Below, piece after piece: positions 26,762 through 36,600 of a stretch of 64,000 nucleotides of DNA (its first letter is position 1; every line of letters begins with the position of its first letter). Source of the stretch: Thalassomonas actiniarum (GTDB taxonomy: Bacteria > Pseudomonadota > Gammaproteobacteria > Enterobacterales > Alteromonadaceae); NCBI RefSeq assembly GCF_000948975.2, contig NZ_CP059735.1, positions 2,790,001 to 2,854,000 of the forward strand, in the 5' to 3' direction. The translations under genes and the position numbers were made by a program. The notes below the pieces were generated by a model. It worked only from the letters and a program-made list of their open reading frames with translations, ran no database searches and was not told where the DNA came from.

Positions 26762-27940
26762 ATGAAAAAAGACACAAAAATAATAAACGCCGGGCGGCAT
26801 TCAAAATGGACGCAAGGGGTGGTTAATCCTTCGGTTACCCGGGCTTCTACCGTGGTGTTTGACAGTGTTAAAGAGATGAAACATGCCACCGCCAACAAGG
26901 CCAACCAGGTGATGTTTTATGGCCGCCGCGGCACGACCACGTCTTTTGCTTTTAGTGATGCCATGACCGAACTTGAGGGCGGGGCAGGGTGTGCCATTTA
27001 TCCGTCCGGTACCGCCGCCATTACCAATGCGATTTTATCTTTTATCAAAAGCGGTGATCATTTACTGATGGTGGATACCGCCTATGAACCGACCCGGGCT
27101 TTTTGCGATACTATGCTGGTAAACCTTGGCGTGGAAACGACTTATTATGATCCCCTGATTGGTGCGGGCATCGAAGAGCTGATCCGCCCCAATACCCGGG
27201 TAATTTTTCTCGAATCTCCCGGTTCACTCACCATGGAAGTACAGGATGTACCGGCCATAGCCGAGGTTGCCCATCAACATGACTGTATTGTGATGCTCGA
27301 TAATACCTGGGGCGCAGGCATTAATTTCCAGCCGTTTGATTACGGTATCGATGTCTCCATTCAGGCGGCGACCAAATATATTGTCGGCCATTCGGATGTG
27401 ATGCTCGGCACCGCCACCGCCACCGAGAAATGCTGGCCGCAGCTGCGGGAAAACTCGTACCTGATGGGGCAGTGTACTTCCCCGGATGATTTGTACCTGG
27501 CCCTTCGCGGTATACGCACCTTAGGGGTGCGTATGAAACAGCACCAGCAAAGTGCCTTGAAGGTAGCCGACTGGCTTTCAAGGCGGGAGGAAGTAGAAAC
27601 CATTTTGCATCCGGCCTTTGCCAGCAATCCCGGACATGAATTCTGGCAACGGGACTTTACCGGCGCCAACGGCTTGTTCTCCTTTGTGCTTAATAAGGGC
27701 AATCAGGCGGCATTAACGGCGCTGCTTGATGGCATGGAGCATTTTAAAATGGGTTATTCCTGGGGCGGCTTTGAAAGCCTTATTCTTGGCGTGAGCAGCG
27801 TCGCTGCTATGCGTACCGCGACCAAATGGCCGTATCAATATCCTTTGGTGCGTTTGCATGTCGGCCTGGAAGATGTTGATGATTTAATCGAAGATCTGGA
27901 AAAAGGTTTTGAGCGTTTTAATCAGGTGCTTGAAAGCTAG
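26762..27940 (+). CDS. metC: Cystathionine beta-lyase
   Basis: PLP-dependent enzyme of the Cys/Met metabolism family that cleaves cystathionine to homocysteine, pyruvate and ammonia in methionine synthesis. Seen in the 392-aa product: YGRRGTTT (53-60, PLP phosphate contact), YPSGTAAI (80-87), LDNTW (179-183, Asp180 near the pyridine ring), the PLP lysine Lys205 in ATKYIVGHSD, and the C-terminal SWGGFESL characteristic of MetC rather than MetB. AGGAAAGG precedes the ATG. Single gene with its own terminator; no metJ-box was identified. A role as a more general beta C-S lyase cannot be excluded. Confidence 0.93.
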   Translation: MKKDTKIINAGRHSKWTQGVVNPSVTRASTVVFDSVKEMKHATANKANQVMFYGRRGTTTSFAFSDAMTELEGGAGCAIYPSGTAAITNAILSFIKSGDHLLMVDTAYEPTRAFCDTMLVNLGVETTYYDPLIGAGIEELIRPNTRVIFLESPGSLTMEVQDVPAIAEVAHQHDCIVMLDNTWGAGINFQPFDYGIDVSIQAATKYIVGHSDVMLGTATATEKCWPQLRENSYLMGQCTSPDDLYLALRGIRTLGVRMKQHQQSALKVADWLSRREEVETILHPAFASNPGHEFWQRDFTGANGLFSFVLNKGNQAALTALLDGMEHFKMGYSWGGFESLILGVSSVAAMRTATKWPYQYPLVRLHVGLEDVDDLIEDLEKGFERFNQVLES

Positions 27941-27946
27941 CACGCC

Positions 27947-27992
27947 TTAAAGTAAAAAGGTTTTAAAGTGAAAAGGTTTTAAAGTGAAAAGG
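27947..27992 (+). repeat. Short tandem repeat before the metC terminator
   Basis: Two exact 16-base units (TTTTAAAGTGAAAAGG, 27961-27992) preceded by a degenerate third copy. The last unit runs into the terminator stem, so replication slippage at the gene end is the simple explanation. Confidence 0.7.
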
Positions 27993-28016
27993 GAGCCAAA
28001 TGAAGCTCCCTTTTTT
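27987..28016 (+). terminator. Rho-independent terminator after metC
   Basis: AAAAGGGAGC and GCTCCCTTTT arms with an eight-base loop and a six-T tail; also A-rich on the other side, so it can serve the convergent gene at 28031. Confidence 0.85.
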
Positions 28017-28030
28017 GATTCTAGCTGGTG

Positions 28031-29275
28031 CTAAAAAGCACGTTTAAAGGCTTTGTCGATAAAGGCGCGGGTTTCATCCGTGACTTCACGTTTGAGTATT
28101 TCCGCCAGGGTTTGAACCAGTTGGTGGATTTGCGCTTCCGTTAAATGGTTGGTGATGCCCAGGCGCAAGCCGGTTTTGTTTTTTGAGACCGAAGGATAGC
28201 AGACGGCAGAGGCATAAAAGCCTTGCTCCAGCAGGGCCTTAGTCACATTATTGGTGGTTTCCTGTTTGCCCAGGCCGATATAACGGATCGGGGTATCGTT
28301 ATTGGCAATCAGCGGGATCTGGTATTGCTGGCATAAACGGTTAAACAGTTTGATTTTCGCCATCAGGGTTTGCTGCAGTTTGGTAATGCTGCCGTCGAGA
28401 TGTAATTTAGCAGAGGCGACCGCAGTACCTAATACCGGCGGCGCTATCGGGCTACCCCAGTAAAAGGGGCCGCCAAGCAGGCGCACCTGATCCCGGGTTT
28501 CCTGATCCGGAAACACCACGCAACCGCCGCTGCCGCCAAAGGCTTTCGTGAAAGAATGGGATACCACCATCCGCGGATGTCGACCCTGCTCCAGGGCGTA
28601 ACCCTGGCCGTTTTTACCGGTCCAGCTGGTGCCGTGGGCGTCATCAACATAAAGATGCAGCTGAGGGTAGCGATCTAACATGGTTAACAGCTCAGAGATC
28701 GGGGCATAGTCGCCGTACATGGAATAGAGGCCGTCTATCAGGTACCAGATGTCTTGGCCCGGGTGGGCAAGGATCTCCTGCTCCAGTTGATCCAGGGCGT
28801 TATGGCGAATGGTTTTGCTGCTGATCCCCCGGTTCGCCAGGTAATCGGCGCTCATGCGCAGGCAGTGATGAGACTGGATATCCAGCACCAGGTGGCTGTT
28901 GTCTTTGACCAGTATCGGCAAGGTGGCAATATGCCCTATGGTGGTACTGAGATTGGCCAGCGCAGGCGCCTGGAAAATCTGCGACAGCAAGTCTTCTAAT
29001 TCATCATATAAAGGGCATTGGGCAAAGGCCCTGCAGGAAGAGTACTGGGTGCCGAATTTCCTGGCGGCGTCTGCTGAGGCTTCTGCCAGGCGGGGGTCGA
29101 GCTCCAGTCCCAGATATGAACACGACGACAGGTTGATAACAGGCTTGCCTTTAAGGTTAAACCTGCCTTCGCTAAATTGTTCATTGTCGGGGGTAATAAA
29201 GAACAGGCCTTGATCGATTGCCGCCTGACCACTTTGCTTCATGGTTTTTAACTGAGCTTCATACTTCGTCAGCAT
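28031..29275 (-). CDS. PLP-dependent alpha-oxoamine synthase-like enzyme
   Basis: A 414-aa fold-type I PLP enzyme most like 8-amino-7-oxononanoate synthase, serine palmitoyltransferase, KBL and CqsA. Seen: LSSCSYLGLELDPRL (49-63), the stacking His136 (QSHHC), DDAHGTSWTG (211-220, Asp211 and His214) and the PLP lysine Lys244 in HSFTKAFGGSGG. These enzymes join an amino acid to an acyl-CoA with loss of CO2. It stands alone, away from biotin or heme genes, so roles such as making a lipid or a signal molecule (CqsA type) are possible but unproven. AAGGA lies ten bases before the ATG. The usual LSKAFG is SFTKAFG here, still with Lys in place. Confidence 0.82.
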   Translation of the reverse strand: MLTKYEAQLKTMKQSGQAAIDQGLFFITPDNEQFSEGRFNLKGKPVINLSSCSYLGLELDPRLAEASADAARKFGTQYSSCRAFAQCPLYDELEDLLSQIFQAPALANLSTTIGHIATLPILVKDNSHLVLDIQSHHCLRMSADYLANRGISSKTIRHNALDQLEQEILAHPGQDIWYLIDGLYSMYGDYAPISELLTMLDRYPQLHLYVDDAHGTSWTGKNGQGYALEQGRHPRMVVSHSFTKAFGGSGGCVVFPDQETRDQVRLLGGPFYWGSPIAPPVLGTAVASAKLHLDGSITKLQQTLMAKIKLFNRLCQQYQIPLIANNDTPIRYIGLGKQETTNNVTKALLEQGFYASAVCYPSVSKNKTGLRLGITNHLTEAQIHQLVQTLAEILKREVTDETRAFIDKAFKRAF

Positions 29276-29422
29276 AATATTTTTATCCTTAAAACTACTG
29301 AATATTTTTGTTGTTTTGCCTGGCTATTATTACCGGATAAGTTTTATAGGGCAATGAGCTGGCTCAGGGGAGGGGATTTTATTCCGGTGCGAAGTTATTC
29401 AGCGGCTGTTTAGGCATATAAA

Positions 29423-29442
29423 AAGGGCGCATAAAGCGCCCT
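29423..29442 (-). terminator. Terminator after the alkaline phosphatase gene
   Basis: AAGGGCGC and GCGCCCTT arms, loop ATAA, followed on the minus strand by TTTTATATG; 33 bases past the stop. Confidence 0.75.
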
Positions 29443-29474
29443 TGGTTAATTGCGGTTGAACCGGTTTCTTGGGA

Positions 29475-30845
29475 TTATTTTTTACCCAGCAAGCCAAAGA
29501 TTTTCTTGGCGATGTCGGTATTGTCCTGTAAGCCGTTAAACAGCTCGCTTTGCTGACCAAAAGCAAATACCGGTACATCGATGCCGGTATGGCCGCCCGA
29601 CGTCCAGCCGGTATTGGTGCGCTGGTCGATCAAGTGTTTGATGCTGGTTTCCAGGACCGAGGCCACTTCTTTAGGTTCGCTCAGTTTTTTCTCTTTGCCT
29701 GCCGCCTTGGCTGTTTCATAAGCTTTGATTTCGGCTTCGGCATTGGCTTTATCCAGTTGCAACTGGGCCAGTTCAACATCGGTTAAAGCAAAATTAAACA
29801 GCTTTTTGGTTAAAGATTTGCTGATGTCTTTTTGGCTGAGTTTTTCTGCGATGGTTTCCGGCGACATTATCATAGTGCGCAGTACGTCCGGACGCCAGGC
29901 GTATTCGCCATGGGCGCCGATAGTGAAACCGCCGGTGCTGTGATCCGCCGTCAATACCACCAGGGTATCGGGGTTTTTCGCGACATAACCTTCTAAAAAC
30001 TCCAGGGTTTTCGCCAGGTCGTCCATTTCTGCCATGGCGACGGCAATGTCATTTCTGTGCCCGCCCCAGTCTACCTGGCTGGCCTCAACCAGCATAAAAT
30101 AACCGTTTTTATTTTCTAACTGCTTGGTTGCGGCCTTGGCCATCACCGATAATCTGTGTTTATTGCTGTCATCAAGCGCCCAGGGCAGGCCGCCGTTGGC
30201 AAACAGGCCGAGGACCGGCTGGTTTTTCGGTAAATCGCTTAATTCATCATAACTGTCGAGGTAATGAAAACCGGCTTGTTTGAATTCGTTGACCAGGTTG
30301 CGGTCGTCACGGATAAAGTGCTTCCAGCCGCCGCCGAGCATAAGATCAGCTTTAAACTGGCCGTTAAGCTTGCTGTCGACATAACTGTCGGCTATTGCAT
30401 CATAGTTGCGACGGCTTTCATTATGGCTCAAATAAGAGGCCGGGGTGGCGTGGTTGATGCGCGAGGTGACGACAACACCGGTTTGTTTGCCCTGCTTTTT
30501 CGCCCATACCAGCACGCTTTCCAGTGGTTTTTTGTCAACGTCGACGCCGATGGCGCCGTTATAGGTTTTAATGCCCGTTGCCAGGGCGGTGGCGCCGGCG
30601 GCAGAGTCGGTGACATAACCGGAAACCCGTGCCGGGTAGGTGCTGCTCATACCGACTAAATGGCGGTCGAAGACGGTTTCTTCTATGGCCTGGGTATTGG
30701 GATCATCCTGAAAATAACGATAGGCGCTGGTATATGCCGGCCCCATGCCGTCAGCGACTATCATGATGATATTTTCCGGGGCGGTTGTTTTGGCATAAGA
30801 GATCGAACTCATACAGAGAAAAAGTGTAGATAATACGCGTTTCAT
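29475..30845 (-). CDS. Alkaline phosphatase (PhoA family), secreted
   Basis: A 456-aa phosphomonoesterase that releases phosphate and nucleosides from nucleotides outside the inner membrane. Signal peptide about 1-18. Metal and catalytic motifs: IVADGMG (29-35, metal Asp32), VTDSAAGATALATG (78-91, nucleophile Ser81), DWGGHRND, TADHSTGGF and SGGHTGIDVPVFAFG with the three zinc-site His/Asp sets. A Lys/Glu/Ala-rich helical insert (ELAQLQLDKANAEAEIKAY) is unusual. It is the last of three minus-strand genes: RutR-like regulator, EEP-fold lipoprotein, phosphatase; the spacer before it holds a hairpin. No obvious Pho box was found. In this setting a job in nucleotide scavenging fits, although general phosphate release is equally possible. 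Confidence 0.93.
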   Translation of the reverse strand: MKRVLSTLFLCMSSISYAKTTAPENIIMIVADGMGPAYTSAYRYFQDDPNTQAIEETVFDRHLVGMSSTYPARVSGYVTDSAAGATALATGIKTYNGAIGVDVDKKPLESVLVWAKKQGKQTGVVVTSRINHATPASYLSHNESRRNYDAIADSYVDSKLNGQFKADLMLGGGWKHFIRDDRNLVNEFKQAGFHYLDSYDELSDLPKNQPVLGLFANGGLPWALDDSNKHRLSVMAKAATKQLENKNGYFMLVEASQVDWGGHRNDIAVAMAEMDDLAKTLEFLEGYVAKNPDTLVVLTADHSTGGFTIGAHGEYAWRPDVLRTMIMSPETIAEKLSQKDISKSLTKKLFNFALTDVELAQLQLDKANAEAEIKAYETAKAAGKEKKLSEPKEVASVLETSIKHLIDQRTNTGWTSGGHTGIDVPVFAFGQQSELFNGLQDNTDIAKKIFGLLGKK

Positions 30846-30921
30846 ATACTTTCCTGAGGTTATTAAGCGGATATTAGCCGCTTTTGTTATTGTGCTTGTG
30901 TCGCTATTACTTTTACATCAG

Positions 30922-30940
30922 CGGGCCCTTGGCGGGCCCG
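30922..30940 (-). terminator. GC-rich hairpin between lipoprotein and phosphatase genes
   Basis: CGGGCCC and GGGCCCG arms with a five-base loop, ten bases past the stop of the lipoprotein gene. No T-run follows, so it could be an RNA processing or partial termination site inside the gene group. Confidence 0.45.
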
Positions 30941-30950
30941 TTGTTATTCA

Positions 30951-32225
30951 TTATTTATTGCTGCTAACCGGCGGTAATTCCAGATCGACCCACACCAGGC
31001 GGTGATCCGACGATGCCTGACGGTCTTTAATTAACCGGTAGGTTTCATCATCGGCTTTGGGCCAAAATACGCCGGAGTCTTTAATTGTCCAACCGAAAGA
31101 AGAAGGTAGCACATAATCGGCGCGCATACCCCAGTAAGCGGTATGGTGTTTGCCGTGGGGATTACCCTGGGTATATTCTGCTGCGCCGTCGCTTTTGGGA
31201 TTGGGATCTTGTACCTGCTTGCTGTTAAGCAGGGCCTGGATGCCGGTGTTGATGGCATCGCCTTCCACGCTGGAGGCATTTTGATCCCCCATGATCACAA
31301 AGGGCTCATGGCTTTGATATCCGCCTTTAACGGCGTTGTCGTCATAGATATAGCCGCCTTTGCCCGGGGTGACATAGTCAAGCCAGAAACGGATTTCGTC
31401 ATGGTTGCGCTTGCCGTTGCGATCTTCCGGACCGTCAAAGACCGGCGGGGTCGGGTGGCTGGCCAGTACATGTATGGTTTGACCGTTGACGCTAACCGGC
31501 ACGTCCCAGTGAGATTTGGAAGATAAGCGCATTTGCTGCCAGGCGTCGCTGTTGTACCAGGGCTTATTGGTCTCCGGGTCTACCGGTTGCAGTGCTCCCG
31601 GCATGTCCTGCCATTTAAAGTGTTGGAAGGTTCTGATCTGATCAACTGAGATCGGATGTTTGGATAATAACGCCATGGCAAAATGGCCGGGGAAAAAGCC
31701 AAAGCCGTAGGTATCGGCAGGAGATTCGCCGCTTTCGCCATTGTTATTTAAGTCAAAAGGGGCAGGCACGCCGGTATTGACCGGTCCCTGGAAAAAGTAA
31801 GGGAAGTTTTGCGGTGTTTGTCCCTGCTGGCTTTTGCCCAGGTAATCTTGTAAAAAGGTTTTCAGCGCCTGGTGCGAGTCATCCCGGCGGTCGAATTCAT
31901 TGAGCAGGATAATATCCGGATTGATACGCTGGATAATTTCGGCAATATTGCGGATTTGCTGGTGGTTCGTGCCCAGAGAGTGTGCCAGTTCATCACCTGT
32001 TACCTGTGGCGCCTGTCCCTCGGTATGAGGCAGGTAATTTAATGCTTCCATGCTGACATTAAAGGTGGCGATACGCACCTTGGTTTTTTGTTGGCTCATG
32101 GCTTTTTGTCCGCTCAAGTCTTTCTGTCCGCTCAAGGCTGCTTTCTCGCTCATGGCTGTTTGATGGATGCCAGTTCCCTCGCAGGCGGTTAACAGCATTA
32201 AGGGTAACATTAAATAGCGTTTCAT
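30951..32225 (-). CDS. Endonuclease/exonuclease/phosphatase-fold lipoprotein
   Basis: A 424-aa lipoprotein with a lipobox LTAC (Cys15). After a repetitive linker (SGQKDLSGQKAMSQQK) the EEP domain begins: RIATFNVSMEAL (about 51-62), ILLNEFDRRD, HVLASHPTPP, FVIMGDQNAS and the terminal SSDHRLVWVDL carry the Mg-binding Asn, Glu, Asp and His residues of the DNase I-like fold. Such proteins hydrolyse phosphodiesters, either nucleic acids or phospholipids. Here it lies 14 bases after the RutR-like regulator gene and before an alkaline phosphatase, so an extracellular nuclease or nucleotidase role in nucleoside salvage is the best guess. The membrane anchor places it at the cell surface or in the periplasm. 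Confidence 0.85.
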   Translation of the reverse strand: MKRYLMLPLMLLTACEGTGIHQTAMSEKAALSGQKDLSGQKAMSQQKTKVRIATFNVSMEALNYLPHTEGQAPQVTGDELAHSLGTNHQQIRNIAEIIQRINPDIILLNEFDRRDDSHQALKTFLQDYLGKSQQGQTPQNFPYFFQGPVNTGVPAPFDLNNNGESGESPADTYGFGFFPGHFAMALLSKHPISVDQIRTFQHFKWQDMPGALQPVDPETNKPWYNSDAWQQMRLSSKSHWDVPVSVNGQTIHVLASHPTPPVFDGPEDRNGKRNHDEIRFWLDYVTPGKGGYIYDDNAVKGGYQSHEPFVIMGDQNASSVEGDAINTGIQALLNSKQVQDPNPKSDGAAEYTQGNPHGKHHTAYWGMRADYVLPSSFGWTIKDSGVFWPKADDETYRLIKDRQASSDHRLVWVDLELPPVSSNK

Positions 32226-32239
32226 TTTACTTCCTAAAA

Positions 32240-32875
32240 TTAGTCAATTAATCCGCAGCCGCGCAGGATGATGTCGGTAAGAAATTGCGTGACATGGGTA
32301 ATATCGTCTTCTTCGTAATCGGCGCGGTTCATGATCTGCAGGATCTGGGTTTCAAAGTCGGCATAATGCTGGGTGGAAGACCAGATCAGGAAAATTAGGT
32401 TGACCGGATCAACGTTTTTCATTTCACCGTTATCTATCCATTGCTGGAACAGTTTGGCTTTTTCTCTGACCCACTGGCGCTGGTAGGTGCGGGTAAACTC
32501 TTTTAAGTGTTGCGCCCCCTGGATGATCTCCATGGCGTAGATTTTGGAAGCGCCGGGATGCTCAAACGAGATTTTGACCTTGGCAGCGATAAATTTTTCA
32601 ATCGCGACTTTAGGGCCATGCTCGGGATCGATATCGCCAATGGCTTGATCCCACATATTCAGGGTTCTTTCCAGTACTGCGTGGTAAATGTTTTCTTTGT
32701 TTTTAAAGTAATACAAGATATTGGCTTTGGGCAGCCCGGAACGGTCGGCAATCGACTGCACCGTGGCGCCGCCGTAGCCTTGTAAAATAAACTCTTCCTG
32801 GGCGGCGGTAATGATTTTCAGCTCACTTTCAGCCCGGATCCTTCCCTGTTTATTAGGTTTTTTCGTTTCATTCAT
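32240..32875 (-). CDS. TetR-family regulator, RutR-like
   Basis: A 211-aa repressor. Residues about 18-66 form the helix-turn-helix domain (AAQEEFILQGYGGATVQSI, GLPKANILYYFKNKENIY). The C-terminal part aligns along its length with E. coli RutR, including YYF.sKE, AMEIIQGAQ, a conserved DP..LIFLIWSSTQHYADF and the closing IILRGCG. RutR senses uracil/thymine and binds TTGACCA-N2-TGGTCAA. Sites of exactly this type lie at 32974 (its own promoter), 33249, 40672 and 47088, before receptors and cdd-deoA, so I infer it controls pyrimidine and nucleoside salvage and itself. It is the first gene of the EEP lipoprotein-phosphatase group. The ligand here is not proven; an orthologue of RutR by sequence but without rut genes. 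Confidence 0.85.
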   Translation of the reverse strand: MNETKKPNKQGRIRAESELKIITAAQEEFILQGYGGATVQSIADRSGLPKANILYYFKNKENIYHAVLERTLNMWDQAIGDIDPEHGPKVAIEKFIAAKVKISFEHPGASKIYAMEIIQGAQHLKEFTRTYQRQWVREKAKLFQQWIDNGEMKNVDPVNLIFLIWSSTQHYADFETQILQIMNRADYEEDDITHVTQFLTDIILRGCGLID

Positions 32876-32973
32876 CTGTTTGGCGACTCATGTTGTAAAT
32901 TTTTGTTTTTATTATGGCTGCTGTGTTTTACCAGTGAAATGTTTCACTGTCACTATTGGCTATTCTATTTTTA

Positions 32974-32989
32974 TTGACCATCAGGTCAA
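32974..32989. promoter_or_regulatory. RutR-like operator of the regulator gene
   Basis: TTGACCATCAGGTCAA, a perfect TTGACC-N4-GGTCAA palindrome, 99 bases upstream of the RutR-like gene. Fits autoregulation. Confidence 0.8.
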
Positions 32990-33248
32990 GGCGGCTTTCT
33001 GCTTTTATCGGTATTTATGCATTTATACTCGATAAACTTGCATAATTTACTGGATATAGCTCAAGTATAACAGGGTAAAAGCTGTAGTTTTTATCGAAAT
33101 GAAATTAAAGCTTGGTAAAACGATGGCTTTAGTTGGTGTTGAATACATCTGTTACGCTTTTTTTACTTTAGACTATTCACTTGGTTGGTAAATTAATATG
33201 CGCATGCCGTGCTTAAAATGGATGTTTTAGTGTTAAATTTGTGATTAG

Positions 33249-33264
33249 TTGACCATATGGTCAG
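33249..33264. promoter_or_regulatory. RutR-like operator upstream of receptor 1
   Basis: TTGACCATATGGTCAG, one base off the perfect palindrome, 360 bases before the first Oar-like receptor and on the far side of the regulator promoter. Confidence 0.75.
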
Positions 33265-33625
33265 GATAAGTATGGCTTTTTTAATTATGGTTGTTTTTTG
33301 TTCTTGTGAAAATTTGAAAAAAATTTAAATGAGAGGGGAACTTTAATGAATTAATGAAATGTTATTTTAAGTAACTGAAATAAAATTGTTTTATTTGTTT
33401 TGCTCTTGCTTGAAACACTTTTTTAATAATTGTTCAAAGTTAATTTTTTGTATGTTTCTTAAAAAATGTAATGAAATCGTAAAGAAACTCTGGTCTAATT
33501 TCACCGGTAAAAAATTATAAGTTAGAAGTAATATTTTTGTTGATGAGGGACGATTCATATAAAAATAGAGCTTTTATAGAACGTACCAGACAAAAAATAT
33601 ATAACTACACACTAAGGAAAACTAG

Positions 33626-36600
33626 ATGAAACCATATCGTCTTTCGCGTATTACAGGCGCGTTAGTTATCGCCCTAGGGCTTTCAACATCTGCTATGGCA
33701 GCAGAGACCTCGTCGTCGATGCGTGGTAAAATTGTTGGTCCACAAGGTAATGATGCAGCAAATGTTAAAATCACTGTATTACACCAACCATCAGGCACTG
33801 TAAAAGAATTTATGACTAATGACAGTGGTGTATTCATTGCCAAAGGTTTAAAGGTTGGTGGTCCGTACACGGTTTATATTGATTCTGACGAACACCAGGA
33901 TACTGCATTAGAACAGATTTTCTTAACCTTGGGTGATACCTACCGTTTAAACACTCAACTTGAGCCAGAAGTGGAAGTTGAGCGTATTGCTGTAACCGGT
34001 CATCGTTTTACGCAAGACGTAGGTGGTTCTAACAGTGTTTTTGGTGCTGACGCTATTTCGAATACGCCAAGCTTTAACCGTGACGTTAAAGATATTGCCC
34101 GCATGAACCCGTTAGTTACCATTAAAGGTGACGGCGAAATGAGCATTGCCGGTGGTAACCCGCGTACCAACAGCTTTACCGTAGACGGTATCGGCCAAAG
34201 CGATGACTTTGGTGTTGAATTTAGCGGTTATCCAACCGAGCAACCGCCTGTTTCATTAGATGCCATTGAGCAAATCTCTGTTGACTCTTCTCCGTTTACT
34301 GCGAAAAAAGGCAACTTTGGTGGTGGTACCATCAATGCAGTAACCAAGTCTGGTACTAATGAATTTAAATTCTCTGGTTTTTATGAAACTTCGACTCCGA
34401 GCATGGCAGGTGACGCCGAGCAAATTGACCAGGTTTTCGAAGTTGTAGAGTATGATGACGGTTCCACAAGAACCTTCCCTGTGCTTGACGAAAACGGTCA
34501 CAGAACCTTTGAAAAAAGAAAAATTGAGCCTACTGAAACTGAAAAAAGGTTCGGTTTTAACGTCGGTGGTCCGATACTAGAAGATAAGCTATTCTTCTTC
34601 GTGAACTACAACAAGTGGTCCAAAACTACAGATATGGACTATGGCTTTAAGGACAGTGGCGCTACTCACGAATATGAAGTCACCCAAGCTCAATATGATA
34701 ACTTCACCCGGATTCTAAACGATACCTATGGTCTTCAAGATTCATTAGGCGGCGACCCGGAAAATACTAGTGAAAGTTTATTGACCAAACTGAGCTGGAA
34801 TATCAATGACTCTCACCGTGTAGACTTTACTCACCAATGGCAAAATGATGAGTCTGAGCGTGGTGCAGGTACAGGCGGTAGCACAGTTTCTTTAAACTCC
34901 AACCGTTATGATTATATTACCAAGCTGAATAACTTCGCCGCTAAGTTTTATTCTGACTGGACCGACAATTTTACTACTGAAGTCGGTATCAGTTATAAGG
35001 ATGTAACTTCAAACAGTAATACACGCTCTGATTTCGGTGAAATCTCTGTAGACGCCGATAGCGAATCACGTGGTCCAGGCTTTGTTTTTGGTACTGACGT
35101 GAAAAGACATGCTAATGCTTCTGAGACGCAAACTTTTGTCTTGTCAGTAGATGCTACTTACTTGTTGGGCGAGCATGAAATTGATTTTGGCGCTCAATAT
35201 GAACGTTTACGTTTATATAACCTGTTTGCTGAAAACTCTTTAGGTAGCTGGAATTTCGATACTATCGATATGTTCGAAGAGCGTAGAATCGGTAGTTATG
35301 ATTTCTCTTACGCCAATGCCTATACCAATAATTCAGGTGATACCGCCTACGATGCGTCAAGAAAGCAATTTTCACTTTATGTAGAAGATACTTTCTATTT
35401 AACTGATGATATCGAAGTGAGTGCTGGTGTGCGTTATGAGCGTTTAGCGTCTTCAGATAAACCTACCCTGAATGAAAACTTCCAGGAAACATACGGTTAC
35501 GATAACACTGAAAACCTTGATGGTTTAGATATTATCTTACCTCGTTTGAACTTGACCTGGTATGCGACCGATGACTTAACGGTACGTGCCGGTGTTGGCC
35601 GTTTCCAGGGAGGAGTACCAAATGTTTGGTATAACAACCCGTTCCAGAATGATGGTATTACTTTAGTTGCCGCGCAAAATAGCGTTATTAATGATTATTA
35701 TGCTAACAATACGGTTGATTTCACTCAAATACCTGACGAAATCAAAGATTCGTTAGTTGCTGGTGAAGGTAGCGTAACTTATACCGATCCTAAGTTTAAG
35801 TTGCCATCTAGCTGGCGTGCATCCATTGGTTTTGACTACACCTTCGATATGCCTTACTTAGGCGAAGGCTTCAAGTGGACCAACGAGTTGATGTACCACA
35901 AGAAAGTAGATGAAGCTACCTGGTTGAACACTTCGTTGGTACAGTCCGACGTGGCTGCTGATGGCGAGCGTATTATCTACGAAAGCAGATATGATAACGA
36001 TAACTACGATATCATGATGACCAACGCTAAAGAAGATGGCCGTTCAGTTATCTTCAGTACCTCTCTTGCAAAAGCCTGGGATAATGGTGTTAACCTGACC
36101 ATGAGTTATGCTCATCAGGATATTGAAGAGAATCATGTTGGTTCTGCGTCGGTTGCAAGAAGTAACTACAAACACAATATCATTAAAAACCGTAACCAGG
36201 ATATGGCTGCTCGCGGTAGTTATGAAATTGAGCACAGCTTCAAAATTAACTTAGGCTACACCACTGAGTTCTTCGAAGGTTATGCTACACGCTTTGACAT
36301 GTTCTTCGAACGTCGCTCAGGTCGTCCGTTTAGCTGGGTAATGGGTATGTTCAGGGACGGTGATCTAGGTGATGGCTCTGATTTCTATACGCAATCAGCT
36401 TACTTGCCATATATCCCAACAGGTGCCGATGATCCAAATGTAGATTGGGATGAGTCTGGTTTAAGCTGGGATGAGCTGGAAGTACTACTTGATCAAGCGG
36501 GCATCTCTGCACGTGGTGAAATCTTAGATCGTAATACCGGTACTCAGCCTTGGGTAACCACTTTAGATATCAGTATCAAGCAGGAAATTCCAGGATTTGC

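Larger units (their letters stand above)
32876..33625. promoter_or_regulatory. Divergent control region of the regulator and first TonB receptor
   Basis: 750 bases, AT-rich, between the RutR-like gene and the receptor gene. It carries two RutR-like palindromes (32974-32989 and 33249-33264). No gene is visible; the reading frame at 32811-33035 is mostly antisense to the regulator gene. Confidence 0.7.
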
